A stretch of 64,000 nucleotides of DNA from an uncultured Eggerthellaceae bacterium (GCA_944321455.1 CALULI010000004.1:186001-250000); one strand, 5' to 3'. Positions 8,210-17,851 are shown, counted from the first letter of the stretch. The notes: generated from the sequence alone by a model not told the origin. Made by a program: numbers and translations.

Positions 8210-8994
8210 TGGGCAATCCACCCAAAATGCTTACATGCCTTCATGATGCCGTCCTTGTCAACATCATCGGTAATATAGTCAGCTCGCTCTTTTAGCACGT
8301 CACGAGCATTCCCCATAGCAATGGATGTCCATTCAGGACGAAACATAGTTAGATCGTTCATACCATCACCAAACACGACTACATCTTCGTACGGCGCGCC
8401 AAATTCATCCATCATCATTTTAATACCAATATGCTTATCCATAGGCTCAACAAAAATAGTGTCGGGGTTATAGCGTACCGAAGGCACGCCTTCAAGAGCA
8501 CCTTTAGCCCGAAGGTCTTCTTCTGAACCGAGCTTGCAGGGAATATAGACCTTGTATACCTCGGTCAGAGAATCAATACTGAGATCTTCAACATAACGTG
8601 TTGGCACGTAATAGTCCCCCGCAATACGTTCAAAATCAGGATTATTGGAATAGCGAACAAGCTCATTTGCCGTGGTAACAGCCCACGGGACATCAAGAGC
8701 ATCAAGACGGCGCAAGCACGCCTTGACGGGTTCAAGATCCAAGGGGCGCATCCAACGCAGTGTGCCGCCAATAGTAACTGAATAGCCGCCATCAGCCACA
8801 ATATTGTCAATGCCAGCAGTTGAAATATAGTTAAGCGCATTGATCTGCAAACGTCCTGTTGCTAGAGCTACCATATGACCTTCAGCACGGAGCTGATCAA
8901 GTGTTTCTATCGTAGTCTGAGGAATTTCACGGGTGCGTGGAATTGCAAGCGTACCATCATAATCAAAGAAGAAATACTTCTTGCGGTCCGACAT
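8206..8994 (-). CDS. Cof-type HAD-IIB sugar/nucleotide phosphatase
   Basis: A 262-residue haloacid-dehalogenase superfamily phosphatase of the Cof/IIB subgroup. Motif I is FFFDYDGTLA at the N-terminus (nucleophile Asp, general acid Asp), motif II ALATGR, and motif IV FGDGMNDLTMF near the C-terminus; the IIB cap lies between them. Such enzymes remove phosphate from sugar phosphates, FMN or pyridoxal phosphate; the substrate is not predictable here. I start at ATG 8994 because AAGGAGAAAGG precedes it; the upstream in-frame extension has no such site. The last bases overlap the DUF5662 start. Confidence 0.88.
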   Translation of the reverse strand: MSDRKKYFFFDYDGTLAIPRTREIPQTTIETLDQLRAEGHMVALATGRLQINALNYISTAGIDNIVADGGYSVTIGGTLRWMRPLDLEPVKACLRRLDALDVPWAVTTANELVRYSNNPDFERIAGDYYVPTRYVEDLSIDSLTEVYKVYIPCKLGSEEDLRAKGALEGVPSVRYNPDTIFVEPMDKHIGIKMMMDEFGAPYEDVVVFGDGMNDLTMFRPEWTSIAMGNARDVLKERADYITDDVDKDGIMKACKHFGWIAQ

Positions 8995-9054
8995 AGCCCT
9001 ACCTTTCTCCTTGCTGACATAACATGGCTTGTCTTGTTCTCCTATTGTACACAG

Positions 9055-9089
9055 AGACAAAAATACCCCCGCAAATAAGCGGGGGTATT
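9055..9089 (-). terminator. Terminator after aspS
   Basis: Perfect 11-bp stem AATACCCCCGC / GCGGGGGTATT (9062-9072 with 9079-9089), 6-nt loop, followed on the minus strand by TTTTTGTC. Confidence 0.92.
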
Positions 9090-9108
9090 AAACATACTTA
9101 AATTATAT

Positions 9109-10887
9109 TTACAGAAGGCGTAAGTTAACTTCCTTGAGCTGACGAGCCGCAACTTCGCCCGGCGCACCCGTCATAGGATCAGATGCAGAGCTGGTCTTAG
9201 GGAAGGCAATAACGTCACGAATTGATTGCTTGCCTGCCAGCAACATAACCAGACGGTCAAGACCCAAAGCAATACCACCATGAGGAGGAGCGCCCAACTC
9301 AAGAGCGTGAATCAAATGGCCAAACTTGATATCAATTTCTTCATCGGTCAAACCACAACGGCGAAGAACACGACGCTGAAGCTCTGCATTGTGAATACGG
9401 ATAGTACCACCACCAACTTCAAAACCGTCCATTACCAAGTCGTAGGAATAGCTACCGCATTCAAGAGGATTCTCTTCAATCATGTACTGCTGATCTTCAG
9501 GAATCATCGTGAAGGGGTGATGCTCTGCTGCATACTTCTTTTCTTCTTCGTCATAGCGAAACATGGGGAAGTTCACAACCCACAAAAGCGCATGACCTGA
9601 TCGCTCAATACCCAAAGCGTCAGCCATGTGAAGACGAAGAGCTGCCAAAACTGCATTAGCGGTATCGAAGGTATCAGCAGCGAAGAGCAGCAAGTCTCCT
9701 GGCTGTGCATCAGCCGCTTCTTTGATCTTTGCGTAGGTTTCGTCATCAAAGAACTTGATGATAGGGCTCTTTTCCTTACCATCGGAAGTAAATGCAATCC
9801 AAGCCATACCCTTAGCGCCATTGTCTGCAGCAATGTCACCAAGCTTTTCGATTTCGCCACGACTCCAGTCGCCTGCACCCTTAGCATTGATGCACTTAAC
9901 AATGCCACCCGACTGAGCCACGCTTGAAAATACCTTAAAGCCGCAATCCTCAACAATATCGGTTAGGTCTACCAGCTCCATACCAAAGCGGACATCAGGG
10001 CGGTCACAACCAAAGCGGTCCATGGCTTCAGAATACTGCATTCTTTGCAATGGGAACGCATGCTCAACACCTACTGCCTTGAGCGTTTCTTCCATGACGC
10101 CTTCCATCATATCCATGATGTCTTCGTTCTGAACGAAACTCATCTCAATATCAACCTGAGTGAATTCAGGCTGACGATCAGCGCGAAGGTCTTCATCGCG
10201 GAAGCAACGAGCAATCTGATAGTAGCGTTCAATGCCTCCAACCATCAGCATCTGTTTAAACTGCTGAGGGCTCTGAGGCAGTGCGTAAAACTTACCAGGA
10301 TTTGGACGGCTAGGAACAATATAGTCACGAGCGCCTTCAGGCGTAGAATTTGCCAAGATAGGAGTTTCAACTTCCAAGAAACCACGTTCGTTAAGAGCGC
10401 CACGCATAGCCTGGGCAACCACATGGCGAAGATGAAGAGCCTGATACATTTCAGGGCGGCGAAGATCAAGATAGCGCCATTTCATGCGCGTGGTTTCGTC
10501 AGTTTCAATACCGTCTTCAATAGAGAAAGGAGGAGTAACGGATGTGTTGAGAACTTTAACAGAGCTTGCCAAAACCTCAATTTCGCCCGTTGCCATATTA
10601 GGATTAACGGCTTCTTCCATACGAGCGCGAACTTTACCCTTAACCTCAATCACGTATTCGCGGCCAAGATGCTCAGAAACACTGAAATCTTCTGCGCTCA
10701 CGCAGTCAGGGTCAACAACACACTGGGTGTAACCAGAACGATCGCGCAAGTCAATGAAGATCAACCCGCCATGGTCGCGATTGTGCCATACCCATCCGGT
10801 AAGGGTTACTTCCGTATCAACATCGTCTGCACGCAACTGACCACACGTATGTGTGTGCATGCAGTACTCGTTAAGATAATCGCTCAT
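9109..10887 (-). CDS. aspS: Aspartyl-tRNA synthetase
   Basis: A 592-residue class IIb synthetase that charges tRNA-Asp (or Asp and Asn if it is non-discriminating). The N-terminal OB-fold contains TLTGWVWHNRDHGGLIFIDL. The class II motifs are LDLRRPEMYQALHLRH (motif 1), FRDEDLRADRQPEFTQVD (motif 2) and GIALGLDRLVMLLAG (motif 3). The inserted GAD domain typical of bacterial enzymes accounts for the length. ATG 10887 has AAGAGGAGAG upstream. It lies downstream of hisS, a common bacterial pairing, but with a 197-bp gap that holds its own possible promoter. Confidence 0.97.
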   Translation of the reverse strand: MSDYLNEYCMHTHTCGQLRADDVDTEVTLTGWVWHNRDHGGLIFIDLRDRSGYTQCVVDPDCVSAEDFSVSEHLGREYVIEVKGKVRARMEEAVNPNMATGEIEVLASSVKVLNTSVTPPFSIEDGIETDETTRMKWRYLDLRRPEMYQALHLRHVVAQAMRGALNERGFLEVETPILANSTPEGARDYIVPSRPNPGKFYALPQSPQQFKQMLMVGGIERYYQIARCFRDEDLRADRQPEFTQVDIEMSFVQNEDIMDMMEGVMEETLKAVGVEHAFPLQRMQYSEAMDRFGCDRPDVRFGMELVDLTDIVEDCGFKVFSSVAQSGGIVKCINAKGAGDWSRGEIEKLGDIAADNGAKGMAWIAFTSDGKEKSPIIKFFDDETYAKIKEAADAQPGDLLLFAADTFDTANAVLAALRLHMADALGIERSGHALLWVVNFPMFRYDEEEKKYAAEHHPFTMIPEDQQYMIEENPLECGSYSYDLVMDGFEVGGGTIRIHNAELQRRVLRRCGLTDEEIDIKFGHLIHALELGAPPHGGIALGLDRLVMLLAGKQSIRDVIAFPKTSSASDPMTGAPGEVAARQLKEVNLRLL

Positions 10888-10969
10888 CGTGATTATGCTC
10901 TCCTCTTATCTTTCTTTACCATCTTTGGCTTGACCCCGCACATAAGCCCCGGTATCAAACCAGTCTTTT

Positions 10970-11023
10970 ACTATACCCTACAAACGCATCTTGCGTGAAA
11001 CGTTTATGACAACGATCACGCAA
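10970..11023 (-). promoter_or_regulatory. Possible aspS promoter with upstream inverted repeat
   Basis: On the minus strand a TATAGT box (10970-10975) lies about 80 nt before aspS; no good -35 is seen. Over the -35 zone sits a perfect 8-bp inverted repeat, TTGCGTGA (10991-10998) and TCACGCAA (11016-11023), with 17 nt between the arms. It could be an operator. I see no T-box features. Confidence 0.35.
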
Positions 11024-11084
11024 TTCACTCTTTGTTCATCTTAGCTTGGGTTTTTTAGCGTGTCTTTGTTTTTCTTAGCGCGGC

Positions 11085-12443
11085 TTACTTTTCATCTAAC
11101 GAAGAAACTAACGCAGCAAGTGATGTAGAAGCTGCACGGTTTTCGGTCAATGCTGCGCGAAGAGCGTCAAGTGAAAGAGCCACTTCAGTATGCTCTTCCA
11201 TATTGCGACACGTTACCTTACCTTCGCTCAATTCATCAGGACCTAACACCAGCGCAAACGAAGCATTCATCTTGCCAGCCTGCTTAAATTGGCTCTTCAA
11301 GCTGCGGTGCTGATGGTCCATATCTCCGCAATAGCCCGCATCACGCAGCGCCTGAACCAAACCAAATGCCGTTGATTTGACTGAATCATCAACGCACGCA
11401 ACGTAGAAATCTACCGTTGCCTTGCTATCAAGTTCAAACCCTTGAGCTTCAAGCGCCAAAAGGCAGCGTTCGTAACCAAGCGCAAAGCCAAAGCCTGGGG
11501 TATCGCTACCCCCTACCTCAGCCATCAATTTGTCGTAGCGACCGCCACCACCAATGGCGTTTTGAGAACCCATGCCTTCGGTAACCTGAACCTCAAACAC
11601 GGTGCGCGTGTAATAGTCCAAGCCACGAACAAGGGTGTGGTCTTCAATAAAATCAAAGCCTGCTTCAGTCAAATATCGCTTAACCTCGGCATAATGCTCT
11701 TTGCAATCATCGCAGAGCGCATCCGTGATACGAGGCGCTTCCTCCATCACCTTTACGCAGGCTTCTTTTTTGCAGTCAAATGCACGCAAGGGGTTTGTTT
11801 CAGCGCGGTGCTTACATTCGTCGCACAACTCATCAGCGTGTGCCAGCAAGAAATCACGTACCGAATCACGATACGCTGGACGACAATGTTCGCATCCCAT
11901 TGAGTTCACCAACAGGCGCAAGGTATCAAACTTGATACCCAGCGCCTGATAGAAGCGCATCAACATGATGATAGCTTCGGCATCAACGCTTGGATCTTCG
12001 GCACCTAAGCACTCAATGCCAATCTGGTTAAACTGACGCTGGCGTCCTTTTTGGGGACGCTCTGCACGAAACATAGGACCTGCATACATCAGTTTCGCAG
12101 GAGCTCCACCAGGGGTTACTAAATTGTGCTGAGCAATTGCGCGCACGACCGAAGCCGTACCTTCAGGACGCAAGGATAAACGGCTCTTATTTTTAATGGT
12201 TCCACCTGAAAGAAGCTTGTTCATATTTTCGCCTGAAATAGCAACAAACATCTCTTTTGATACAACATCGGTTGCCTCACCAATGCCGCGAACAAACAAT
12301 TCAGTCTGTTCAAAGAGTGGTGTTTCTATTGGCTGATAGCCATAGCGGCTAAAAATATCAGCGGCTGTATTTTGAAAGTACTTCCAAAAACGTGCCTCTG
12401 CGGGAAGAAGATCCCTTGTTCCTTCTGGTGCCTGAAGAGCCAT
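11085..12443 (-). CDS. hisS: Histidyl-tRNA synthetase
   Basis: A 452-residue class IIa synthetase charging tRNA-His. The N-terminus MALQAPEGTRDLLPAEARFW is typical. Motif 2 region YAGPMFRAERPQKGRQRQF, the histidine-specific LVRGLDYYTRTVFE and IGGGGRYDKL, and motif 3 GFGFALGYERCLL are all present, followed by the anticodon-binding domain. A CxxC-rich stretch around residues 185-240 (CEHCR, CDECKHR, CKKEACV, CDDCKEHY) may bind zinc. It is 20-30 residues longer than many bacterial HisRS because of its C-terminal tail. The ribosome site is weak (AGCGATAGGG). leuB is 63 bp upstream. Confidence 0.96.
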   Translation of the reverse strand: MALQAPEGTRDLLPAEARFWKYFQNTAADIFSRYGYQPIETPLFEQTELFVRGIGEATDVVSKEMFVAISGENMNKLLSGGTIKNKSRLSLRPEGTASVVRAIAQHNLVTPGGAPAKLMYAGPMFRAERPQKGRQRQFNQIGIECLGAEDPSVDAEAIIMLMRFYQALGIKFDTLRLLVNSMGCEHCRPAYRDSVRDFLLAHADELCDECKHRAETNPLRAFDCKKEACVKVMEEAPRITDALCDDCKEHYAEVKRYLTEAGFDFIEDHTLVRGLDYYTRTVFEVQVTEGMGSQNAIGGGGRYDKLMAEVGGSDTPGFGFALGYERCLLALEAQGFELDSKATVDFYVACVDDSVKSTAFGLVQALRDAGYCGDMDHQHRSLKSQFKQAGKMNASFALVLGPDELSEGKVTCRNMEEHTEVALSLDALRAALTENRAASTSLAALVSSLDEK

Positions 12444-12462
12444 ACCCTATCGCTTTCTGTAC

Positions 12463-12496
12463 TAACGCTGTTGTTCTTCCGTATAACGCTGTTGTT
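12463..12496. repeat. 13-bp direct repeat between leuB and hisS
   Basis: TAACGCTGTTGTT occurs at 12463-12475 and again at 12484-12496, a period of 21 bp. It is one of several short tandem duplications in gaps of this window. Confidence 0.6.
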
Positions 12497-12506
12497 TACC
12501 CGTGCT

Positions 12507-13619
12507 TTAAGCGCCCAAATGAGCAACGACCAAATCGCCCATTTCCTTGGTGCCAACAACCTTATCTTCGGGCGTGTCAGCGTTTACCAAGTCTTTTGTG
12601 CGCCAGCCTTCGTTAAGAACCTCATCAACAGCACGAGCAATATCGTCAGCTGCGTCGTTCATATCGAAGCTATAACGAAGCATCATTTCAACGGAAAGAA
12701 TCTGAGCCAATGGATTTGCAATACCCTGACCAGCAATGTCAGGTGCACTACCGTGGCTTGGCTCATACAGAGCCGTGCCATCACCAAGAGAAGCGCTTGC
12801 CAACATACCCAAAGAACCCGTAAGCATGGATGCTTCGTCGGACAAAATATCGCCAAACATGTTTTCGGTAACCACAACGTCAAACTGCGTTGGAGCATTA
12901 ACCAGCTGCATAGCGGTGTTGTCTACCAGCATGTCGTTCAGCTCTACATCAGGGTAGTCTTCAGCAATGCGGTGAGTAATTTCGCGCCACATACGGCTTG
13001 ATTCAAGCACGTTAGCCTTGTCAATAGAATGAACCTTTGAGCGACGCTTACGAGCCGTTTCAAACGCATGGCGAACAATGCGCTCAACTTCATATTCGGA
13101 ATACATCAAGGTATCGAATGCGCGCTGACCCTTAGCGCCGTCAACACCTGCACCCTCAACGTCATATTCGCGACCGCGTTCACCGAAGTACAGACCGCCC
13201 GTCAGTTCACGAACGATAACCATATCAACGCCGTCAATTACTTCAGGCTTCAAGGTTGAAGCGTCTGCCAGCGCGTTGAAAATTTTGACAGGACGCAAAT
13301 TTGCATAGAGGCCGAGTGCCTTGCGGATACCCAGCAAGCCCTGCTCAGGACGAGGCTTATTAGGATCAGTCGTATCCCACTTAGGACCGCCAACTGCTGC
13401 AAGCAAAACAGCATCAGAAGCAGATGCAACATCAAGCGTTTCCTGAGGAAGCGCGGTGCCCGTTTCATCAATAGCAATGCCGCCTAACAGCGCTTCGGTG
13501 TATTCAAAGGTTGTATCGTATTTTTTACCAATAGCATCAAGAACCTTTACGCCCTCAGCAATGATTTCTGGTCCAATGCCATCACCTGGTAAAAGACAGA
13601 TTTTATAGGTCTGAGACAT
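12507..13619 (-). CDS. leuB: 3-isopropylmalate dehydrogenase
   Basis: A 370-residue NAD+-dependent beta-decarboxylating dehydrogenase for the third step of leucine synthesis. The start [20 protein letters not shown], the substrate-binding [14 protein letters not shown] and the NAD-site segment [18 protein letters not shown] are all intact and of LeuB type. AAGGAAG precedes ATG 13619. It is the last gene of leuC-leuD-leuB; the 17-nt gap to leuD indicates one transcript. leuA is not in the window. Confidence 0.95.
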   Translation of the reverse strand: MSQTYKICLLPGDGIGPEIIAEGVKVLDAIGKKYDTTFEYTEALLGGIAIDETGTALPQETLDVASASDAVLLAAVGGPKWDTTDPNKPRPEQGLLGIRKALGLYANLRPVKIFNALADASTLKPEVIDGVDMVIVRELTGGLYFGERGREYDVEGAGVDGAKGQRAFDTLMYSEYEVERIVRHAFETARKRRSKVHSIDKANVLESSRMWREITHRIAEDYPDVELNDMLVDNTAMQLVNAPTQFDVVVTENMFGDILSDEASMLTGSLGMLASASLGDGTALYEPSHGSAPDIAGQGIANPLAQILSVEMMLRYSFDMNDAADDIARAVDEVLNEGWRTKDLVNADTPEDKVVGTKEMGDLVVAHLGA

Positions 13620-13636
13620 ATCGCAGACTTCCTTTC

Positions 13637-14134
13637 TTAATCAAGACCCAAAACGCTGCGCGTGCGATTCATCAAACCGCCCTGCTCAATAATGTCAGCA
13701 ATAAATGGAGGGAAAGGCTGTGCGGTAAACGTTTCCCCGGTGGTTTCGTCCACAATTTTGCCCGTTTCAGTATCAACCGATACCACGTCGCCGTCCTTAA
13801 TAGCGTCAACTGCTTCAGGACATTCCATAATTGCAAGGCCCGTGTTGATGGAGTTGCGATAGAAGATGCGTGCGAAGCTCTTTGCGATAACAACATCAAC
13901 ACCTGCAGCCTTAATAGCAATAGGAGCATGTTCACGGGAAGACCCGCAACCGAAGTTTTCTTCGGCAACAATAATGTCGCCAGGAGCTACCTTGTTAACG
14001 AACTCAACGTCCAAGTCTTCCAAGCAATGCTTAGCCAATTCAGAAGGCTCAGAAGTGTTGAGATAACGAGCAGGAATAATTACGTCAGTATCAATATCGC
14101 GTCCGTAGCGATGTACATTTCCTTTGAACTGCAT
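13637..14134 (-). CDS. leuD: 3-isopropylmalate dehydratase small subunit
   Basis: A 165-residue swivel-domain subunit that pairs with LeuC to isomerise 2- to 3-isopropylmalate. The small subunit motif [15 protein letters not shown] and the [19 protein letters not shown] loop are present, as are the RNSINTGLA residues. The length of about 165 is that of the archaeal/short type, matching the short LeuC here. It starts 11 nt after the leuC stop behind AGGAGAA. Confidence 0.95.
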   Translation of the reverse strand: MQFKGNVHRYGRDIDTDVIIPARYLNTSEPSELAKHCLEDLDVEFVNKVAPGDIIVAEENFGCGSSREHAPIAIKAAGVDVVIAKSFARIFYRNSINTGLAIMECPEAVDAIKDGDVVSVDTETGKIVDETTGETFTAQPFPPFIADIIEQGGLMNRTRSVLGLD

Positions 14135-14145
14135 GTGCTTTTCTC

Positions 14146-15414
14146 CTAATCCAAATCTTCAGGAAGACCAATGTGACCTAAAACAGCACTTGCTGCTGCA
14201 ACAGCAGGCGAAGCAAGATAAACCTCACTGGTTGGGTCACCCATACGACCGACAAAGTTACGGTTTGTGGTAGCAATAGAGCGCTCGCCCGCTGCCAAAA
14301 TACCCATGTAACCGCCAAGGCATGGACCACAGGTAGGCGTTGAAACGGCGCAGTTAGCATCCAGGAAGATATCCGTTAAGCCCTCTTCGATGCACTGACG
14401 ATAAACCAGCTGGGTAGCAGGAATAACGATGCAGCGAACGTTAGGGTTAACCTTGCGACCCTTCAATACTTCTGCAGCTGCACGCATGTCTTCAATGCGA
14501 CCATTGGTGCAAGAACCAATAATTGCCTGATCAATGGTGATATCACGTGCTTCAGATGCAGGACGAGTATTAGAAGGAAGATGAGGGAATGCTACCGTAG
14601 GAACAATATCAGCAGCATCAATGTTGTAAACGTGAGCATACTGAGCATCAGGATCAGAGTGATACTCAACATAAGGACGCTCAGCGCGGCCATCAAGGTA
14701 TTCACGCGTAATGTCGTCTACTTCAATCAAGCCAGCCTTGCCGCCTGCTTCAATTGCCATGTTAGAAATGGTCATACGACCTTCCATGGACAAGTTAGAA
14801 ATAGCGCTGCCGCGGAATTCCATTGCCTGATACAGAGCGCCGTCAACACCAATCATGCCAATGATGTGCAAGATGATGTCTTTGCCCGTAACACCAGACC
14901 TCAATTCGCCTTCGATATTAAAGAGGAGAGATTCAGGAACCTTAAACCATGCGCGACCCGTTGCATAACCAACCGCTGCGTCAGTTGATCCAACGCCCGT
15001 TGCGAATGCGCCTAAGGCACCGTAGGTGCACGTATGGGAGTCAGAACCAATAATCAGATCGCCAGGAACAACAACACCCTGTTCTGGAAGAAGGGCATGT
15101 TCAACACCCATGCAACCCACTTCGTAATAGTGCGTAATGCCCTGTTCGTGAGCAAAATCACGAACAACCTTAGCCTGTTCAGCACTTTTAATGTCCTTGT
15201 TAGGAACATAGTGGTCAGGAACGAGAGCGATCTTTTCGCGGTCAAACACCTTTTCCAATCCCAGTTCTTTGAATTCCTTGATTGCAATTGGTGCCGTAAC
15301 ATCATTGGACAGGACAAGATCAAGATTACACTCAATCAACTGGCCAGGAACAACTTCGTCAAGACCTGCATGAGCGGCAAGAATCTTCTCTGCCATGGTC
15401 ATAGGACGTGCCAT
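14146..15414 (-). CDS. leuC: 3-isopropylmalate dehydratase large subunit
   Basis: A 422-residue aconitase-superfamily catalytic subunit carrying a 4Fe-4S cluster. Cluster cysteines lie in [13 protein letters not shown] and in [14 protein letters not shown]; substrate residues include [19 protein letters not shown] start at ATG 15414 because AAGGAGAGA is directly upstream; the 12 residues before it have no site. The short length places it in the LeuC2/HacA-type group, which also contains homoaconitase and citraconate enzymes, but leuD and leuB next door make isopropylmalate the likely substrate. Confidence 0.93.
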   Translation of the reverse strand: MARPMTMAEKILAAHAGLDEVVPGQLIECNLDLVLSNDVTAPIAIKEFKELGLEKVFDREKIALVPDHYVPNKDIKSAEQAKVVRDFAHEQGITHYYEVGCMGVEHALLPEQGVVVPGDLIIGSDSHTCTYGALGAFATGVGSTDAAVGYATGRAWFKVPESLLFNIEGELRSGVTGKDIILHIIGMIGVDGALYQAMEFRGSAISNLSMEGRMTISNMAIEAGGKAGLIEVDDITREYLDGRAERPYVEYHSDPDAQYAHVYNIDAADIVPTVAFPHLPSNTRPASEARDITIDQAIIGSCTNGRIEDMRAAAEVLKGRKVNPNVRCIVIPATQLVYRQCIEEGLTDIFLDANCAVSTPTCGPCLGGYMGILAAGERSIATTNRNFVGRMGDPTSEVYLASPAVAAASAVLGHIGLPEDLD

Positions 15415-15435
15415 ATTCTCTCCTTCTAAACTCTG

Positions 15436-15459
15436 AGTTGGTAAACTCAATCATTATAC
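15436..15459 (-). promoter_or_regulatory. Probable -10 box for leuCDB
   Basis: Minus-strand TATAAT (within TTGTATAATGATTGAG) lies about 40 nt upstream of the leuC ATG. The -35 is poor. A small hairpin (GAGTT/AACTC) sits in the leader; no leader peptide or T-box is apparent. Confidence 0.45.
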
Positions 15460-15474
15460 AACGCACGCATCGCT

Positions 15475-15495
15475 AAAACCCTTGTTTTACAAGGG
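15475..15495 (-). terminator. Weak terminator after the YbhN-like gene
   Basis: 7-bp stem CCCTTGT / ACAAGGG with a 3-nt loop, followed on the minus strand by only TTTT. It lies upstream of leuC. Confidence 0.45.
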
Positions 15496-15533
15496 ATAGG
15501 CGTGAAAAAACGTGTGTTTTGCAAAGATGAAAC

Positions 15534-16937
15534 TTATTCGTTTTCTTTGTGGCGCGAAAGCTGAATGGATTGCAGCGGTTGATCGAAGGCATCGCGCTTC
15601 CAAAACAGCCACATAGCAATCAAAAGAATAGGAATTGCAACCTTGATAGTGTCGTAGAACAACAGTTCAAAACCTGCAATTAACGTCAGAATAGCAAGCG
15701 CAAAACCCCAGGCAATACGCAATCTAAAGATAAGGCCAACGCCCATGACCAACAGCAAGAATCCCGTAACAATCAAGGATGGTCCTGCAAGCATGTTGCC
15801 AATGTTGACCCACTGGGTAAGCATGCTGTAAGGCTCAAACAGGTTGGGCACTAATACCATGATCATGTTGATAACCGCAGTCACGATAACTAACGTGCCA
15901 CCAATCCAAGCACGATCTTTTTTGCACTCCTGTGGCGTTGTGTCTTTCTTGGACTTGAAAAAGCCCGACTGAGATAAAAGAACCGCACCAATACAGAAGG
16001 GAATCCAGAACATGATGCCACGATAGACAAGGGCAATAGCGGTTGCTACCGAAAGTGAACAACCTGCACTGGTCAACACCGCAGCAATAGCAGCTTCTAC
16101 CACACCAACACCTTGAGGTGTTGGGGACAAAATAACCGAAATTGCAGCAAGGGCAAATGCCGAAATCAACGGACCAATCTGGTCAAAACCAAAGGCATAG
16201 CCAATAGCAACTAAGCACATCATATTGAGGATTGCGGAAGCCGAAGCATAGACAATAGTAATGATGGCGCCTTTTGGGTTTCCTGCCAAAATCTTTGCTG
16301 AACGAATAAAGGAATCAGCAACACCCGCGCCCCAGCCTTGTGGCAATTCACGCTTGAGCAGCTTAAACAATTTTCGTACAGGGATTTCAACCAACGAAAA
16401 AATCTTAATAAGCCAGTAGGGCTTAAAGTAACCAAGGAAGAAGAAACTCAAAAGCGCAAGGAGTGTGCCTGCTAACAACAAACCACCAATTAAGAACACA
16501 ACGTTCATGGTGCCGGTGACCAGCATGGTGACAAAGCCCGTTGCTGAAATAACAAAAACAGCAGCAAAGTATGCAATCTGCGACAAAACAGCACCCGATG
16601 TTGCCGTACCAATGTCACAACCTCTTCTGCGCGCGTCATCAATAATGAACGCAACGCCCGTTGCTCCTGAGAACAGACAAAACGTATTGATAAAAACAAG
16701 ACTAAAGATAAGAACAATGTTGTGCCACAGTCCCGTGCGATGCCCTACCGCATCAAACGCCGCATCATACGACATTGCTTGAACCACATGGCGCGCAATC
16801 ATAACGACAATGGCAACAATAATAGGAATTAACGCGCCCGCTTGGACGGTGGTGACGAATTCCTTGATGTAGTCAATATTGGCACAAATAAAAAACGCCG
16901 CGACGATTGCGACCAGAATGAGAATTGCTTTTTTCAT
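15534..16937 (-). CDS. YbhN/LPG-synthase transmembrane-domain protein
   Basis: A 467-residue polytopic membrane protein with about twelve hydrophobic segments. The pattern VFINTFCLFSGATGVAFIIDDARRRGCDIGTATSGAVLSQ, read in pieces, and SPTPQGVGVVEAAIAAVL match the UPF0104/lysylphosphatidylglycerol synthetase TM family (flippase-like). It lacks the cytosolic aminoacyl-transfer domain of MprF, so it is probably a lipid- or polyprenol-linked substrate transporter, not an aminoacyl-lipid synthase. The extra C-terminal helices (from about residue 345) are longer than in the simplest YbhN proteins. ATG 16937 has GGAAGGGAAGG upstream. It is transcribed alone toward leuC. Confidence 0.75.
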   Translation of the reverse strand: MKKAILILVAIVAAFFICANIDYIKEFVTTVQAGALIPIIVAIVVMIARHVVQAMSYDAAFDAVGHRTGLWHNIVLIFSLVFINTFCLFSGATGVAFIIDDARRRGCDIGTATSGAVLSQIAYFAAVFVISATGFVTMLVTGTMNVVFLIGGLLLAGTLLALLSFFFLGYFKPYWLIKIFSLVEIPVRKLFKLLKRELPQGWGAGVADSFIRSAKILAGNPKGAIITIVYASASAILNMMCLVAIGYAFGFDQIGPLISAFALAAISVILSPTPQGVGVVEAAIAAVLTSAGCSLSVATAIALVYRGIMFWIPFCIGAVLLSQSGFFKSKKDTTPQECKKDRAWIGGTLVIVTAVINMIMVLVPNLFEPYSMLTQWVNIGNMLAGPSLIVTGFLLLVMGVGLIFRLRIAWGFALAILTLIAGFELLFYDTIKVAIPILLIAMWLFWKRDAFDQPLQSIQLSRHKENE

Positions 16938-17018
16938 GACACCTTCCCTTCCTGGTCACTCTCAACCACTATAAAAAATCATTTTACCTTATTATGAGGC
17001 TATCGTAATAATTTAGAC

Positions 17019-17037
17019 CTGCTCTACATGAGAGCAG
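17019..17037. promoter_or_regulatory. Inverted repeat in the divergent gap before the nitroreductase
   Basis: CTGCTCT / AGAGCAG, 7-bp perfect arms with a 5-nt spacer, about 75-90 bp upstream of the nitroreductase start. It may be an operator for the flavoenzyme or a small hairpin. Confidence 0.35.
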
Positions 17038-17109
17038 CATTATTCTATCCACAAGGAAACAGCGCTTCGTTATTCCCTCTACGGATAGTAAAGAGAAAAG
17101 GATGCTTCT

Positions 17110-17688
17110 ATGCCAAGCCATGTTCAACATCTTGCCCGCACCACACGAAGCTTTCGCCGCTTCCGTGAAAACTTTCCCGTTACGCGTGATCTTATGACGC
17201 AATGGGTTGATAACGCACGTGTAACCGCAAGCAGATGCAACCTCCAGCCATTGAAGTATCACCTGGTAACTGACAAGCAGGAATGCGCTCAGGTTTTTTC
17301 AACCTGCGTATGGGCTCGCTATCTTTCTGATTGGGACGGACCCAAAGAGGGAGAGCGCCCCACGGGCTACATCATTTTGTGCAATGACACCACCTTGTCT
17401 TCTAGCAATCTCTCCCATTTTGATGCGGGAATTGCCGCCCAAACCATCATGCTTGCTTCTGTTGAAGAAGGCTTCGGCGGCTGCATGATTATGTCTTTTG
17501 CAAAAGACAAGCTCAAAGAAGAGCTTTCAATTCCTGAGCATCTTGATCCTCTGTTGGTATTGGCGCTTGGTCGACCAATCGAAGACGTTCGTATGGTGGA
17601 TATGGAAGACGGATCTGTCGAATACTATCGTGACGAAAACCAAACACATTTTGTACCTAAGCGCTCTCTTGAAGAAATTCTGTTCTAA
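17110..17688 (+). CDS. Nitroreductase-family flavoprotein
   Basis: A 192-residue FMN-dependent oxidoreductase of the nitroreductase superfamily. The N-terminal RTTRSFRRFRE is the usual FMN-phosphate arginine/serine motif. ASRCNLQPLKYHLV and the C-terminal EEGFGGCMIMSFAKDKL plus LALGRPIEDVRMV (the LGRP-type FMN contact) also fit. These enzymes reduce nitro groups, quinones or enones with NAD(P)H. It is somewhat short but appears complete; AAAAGGA precedes ATG 17110. Its physiological substrate is unknown. Confidence 0.88.
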   Translation: MPSHVQHLARTTRSFRRFRENFPVTRDLMTQWVDNARVTASRCNLQPLKYHLVTDKQECAQVFSTCVWARYLSDWDGPKEGERPTGYIILCNDTTLSSSNLSHFDAGIAAQTIMLASVEEGFGGCMIMSFAKDKLKEELSIPEHLDPLLVLALGRPIEDVRMVDMEDGSVEYYRDENQTHFVPKRSLEEILF

Positions 17689-17798
17689 TGGTTGTGTTGC
17701 GTTGAAGCAAGACAGGCGCACCACCGATTGGGCGAAATAAAACGAGTCACAAACATGCTTAATGCGCGAACGCCAAATGTAAGAGCAACAAACGCACG

Positions 17799-17826
17799 AA
17801 CGCTGAACATGAAACGCTGAACACGA
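17799..17826. repeat. Two tandem 14-bp units upstream of the J-protein gene
   Basis: AACGCTGAACATGA (17799-17812) and AACGCTGAACACGA (17813-17826) differ at one base. Related AACGC/GAACAC pieces occur on both sides, so the whole gap 17760-17840 looks built by slippage. Confidence 0.6.
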
Positions 17827-17851
17827 GAACACTACATAAGGTGAGAGGTAG

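Noticed and set aside
10045-10998. 317-residue plus-strand reading frame opposite aspS
   Set aside because: It lies almost wholly antisense to a clearly conserved gene, has no family motif and no ribosome site; such frames are common shadows in this base composition.
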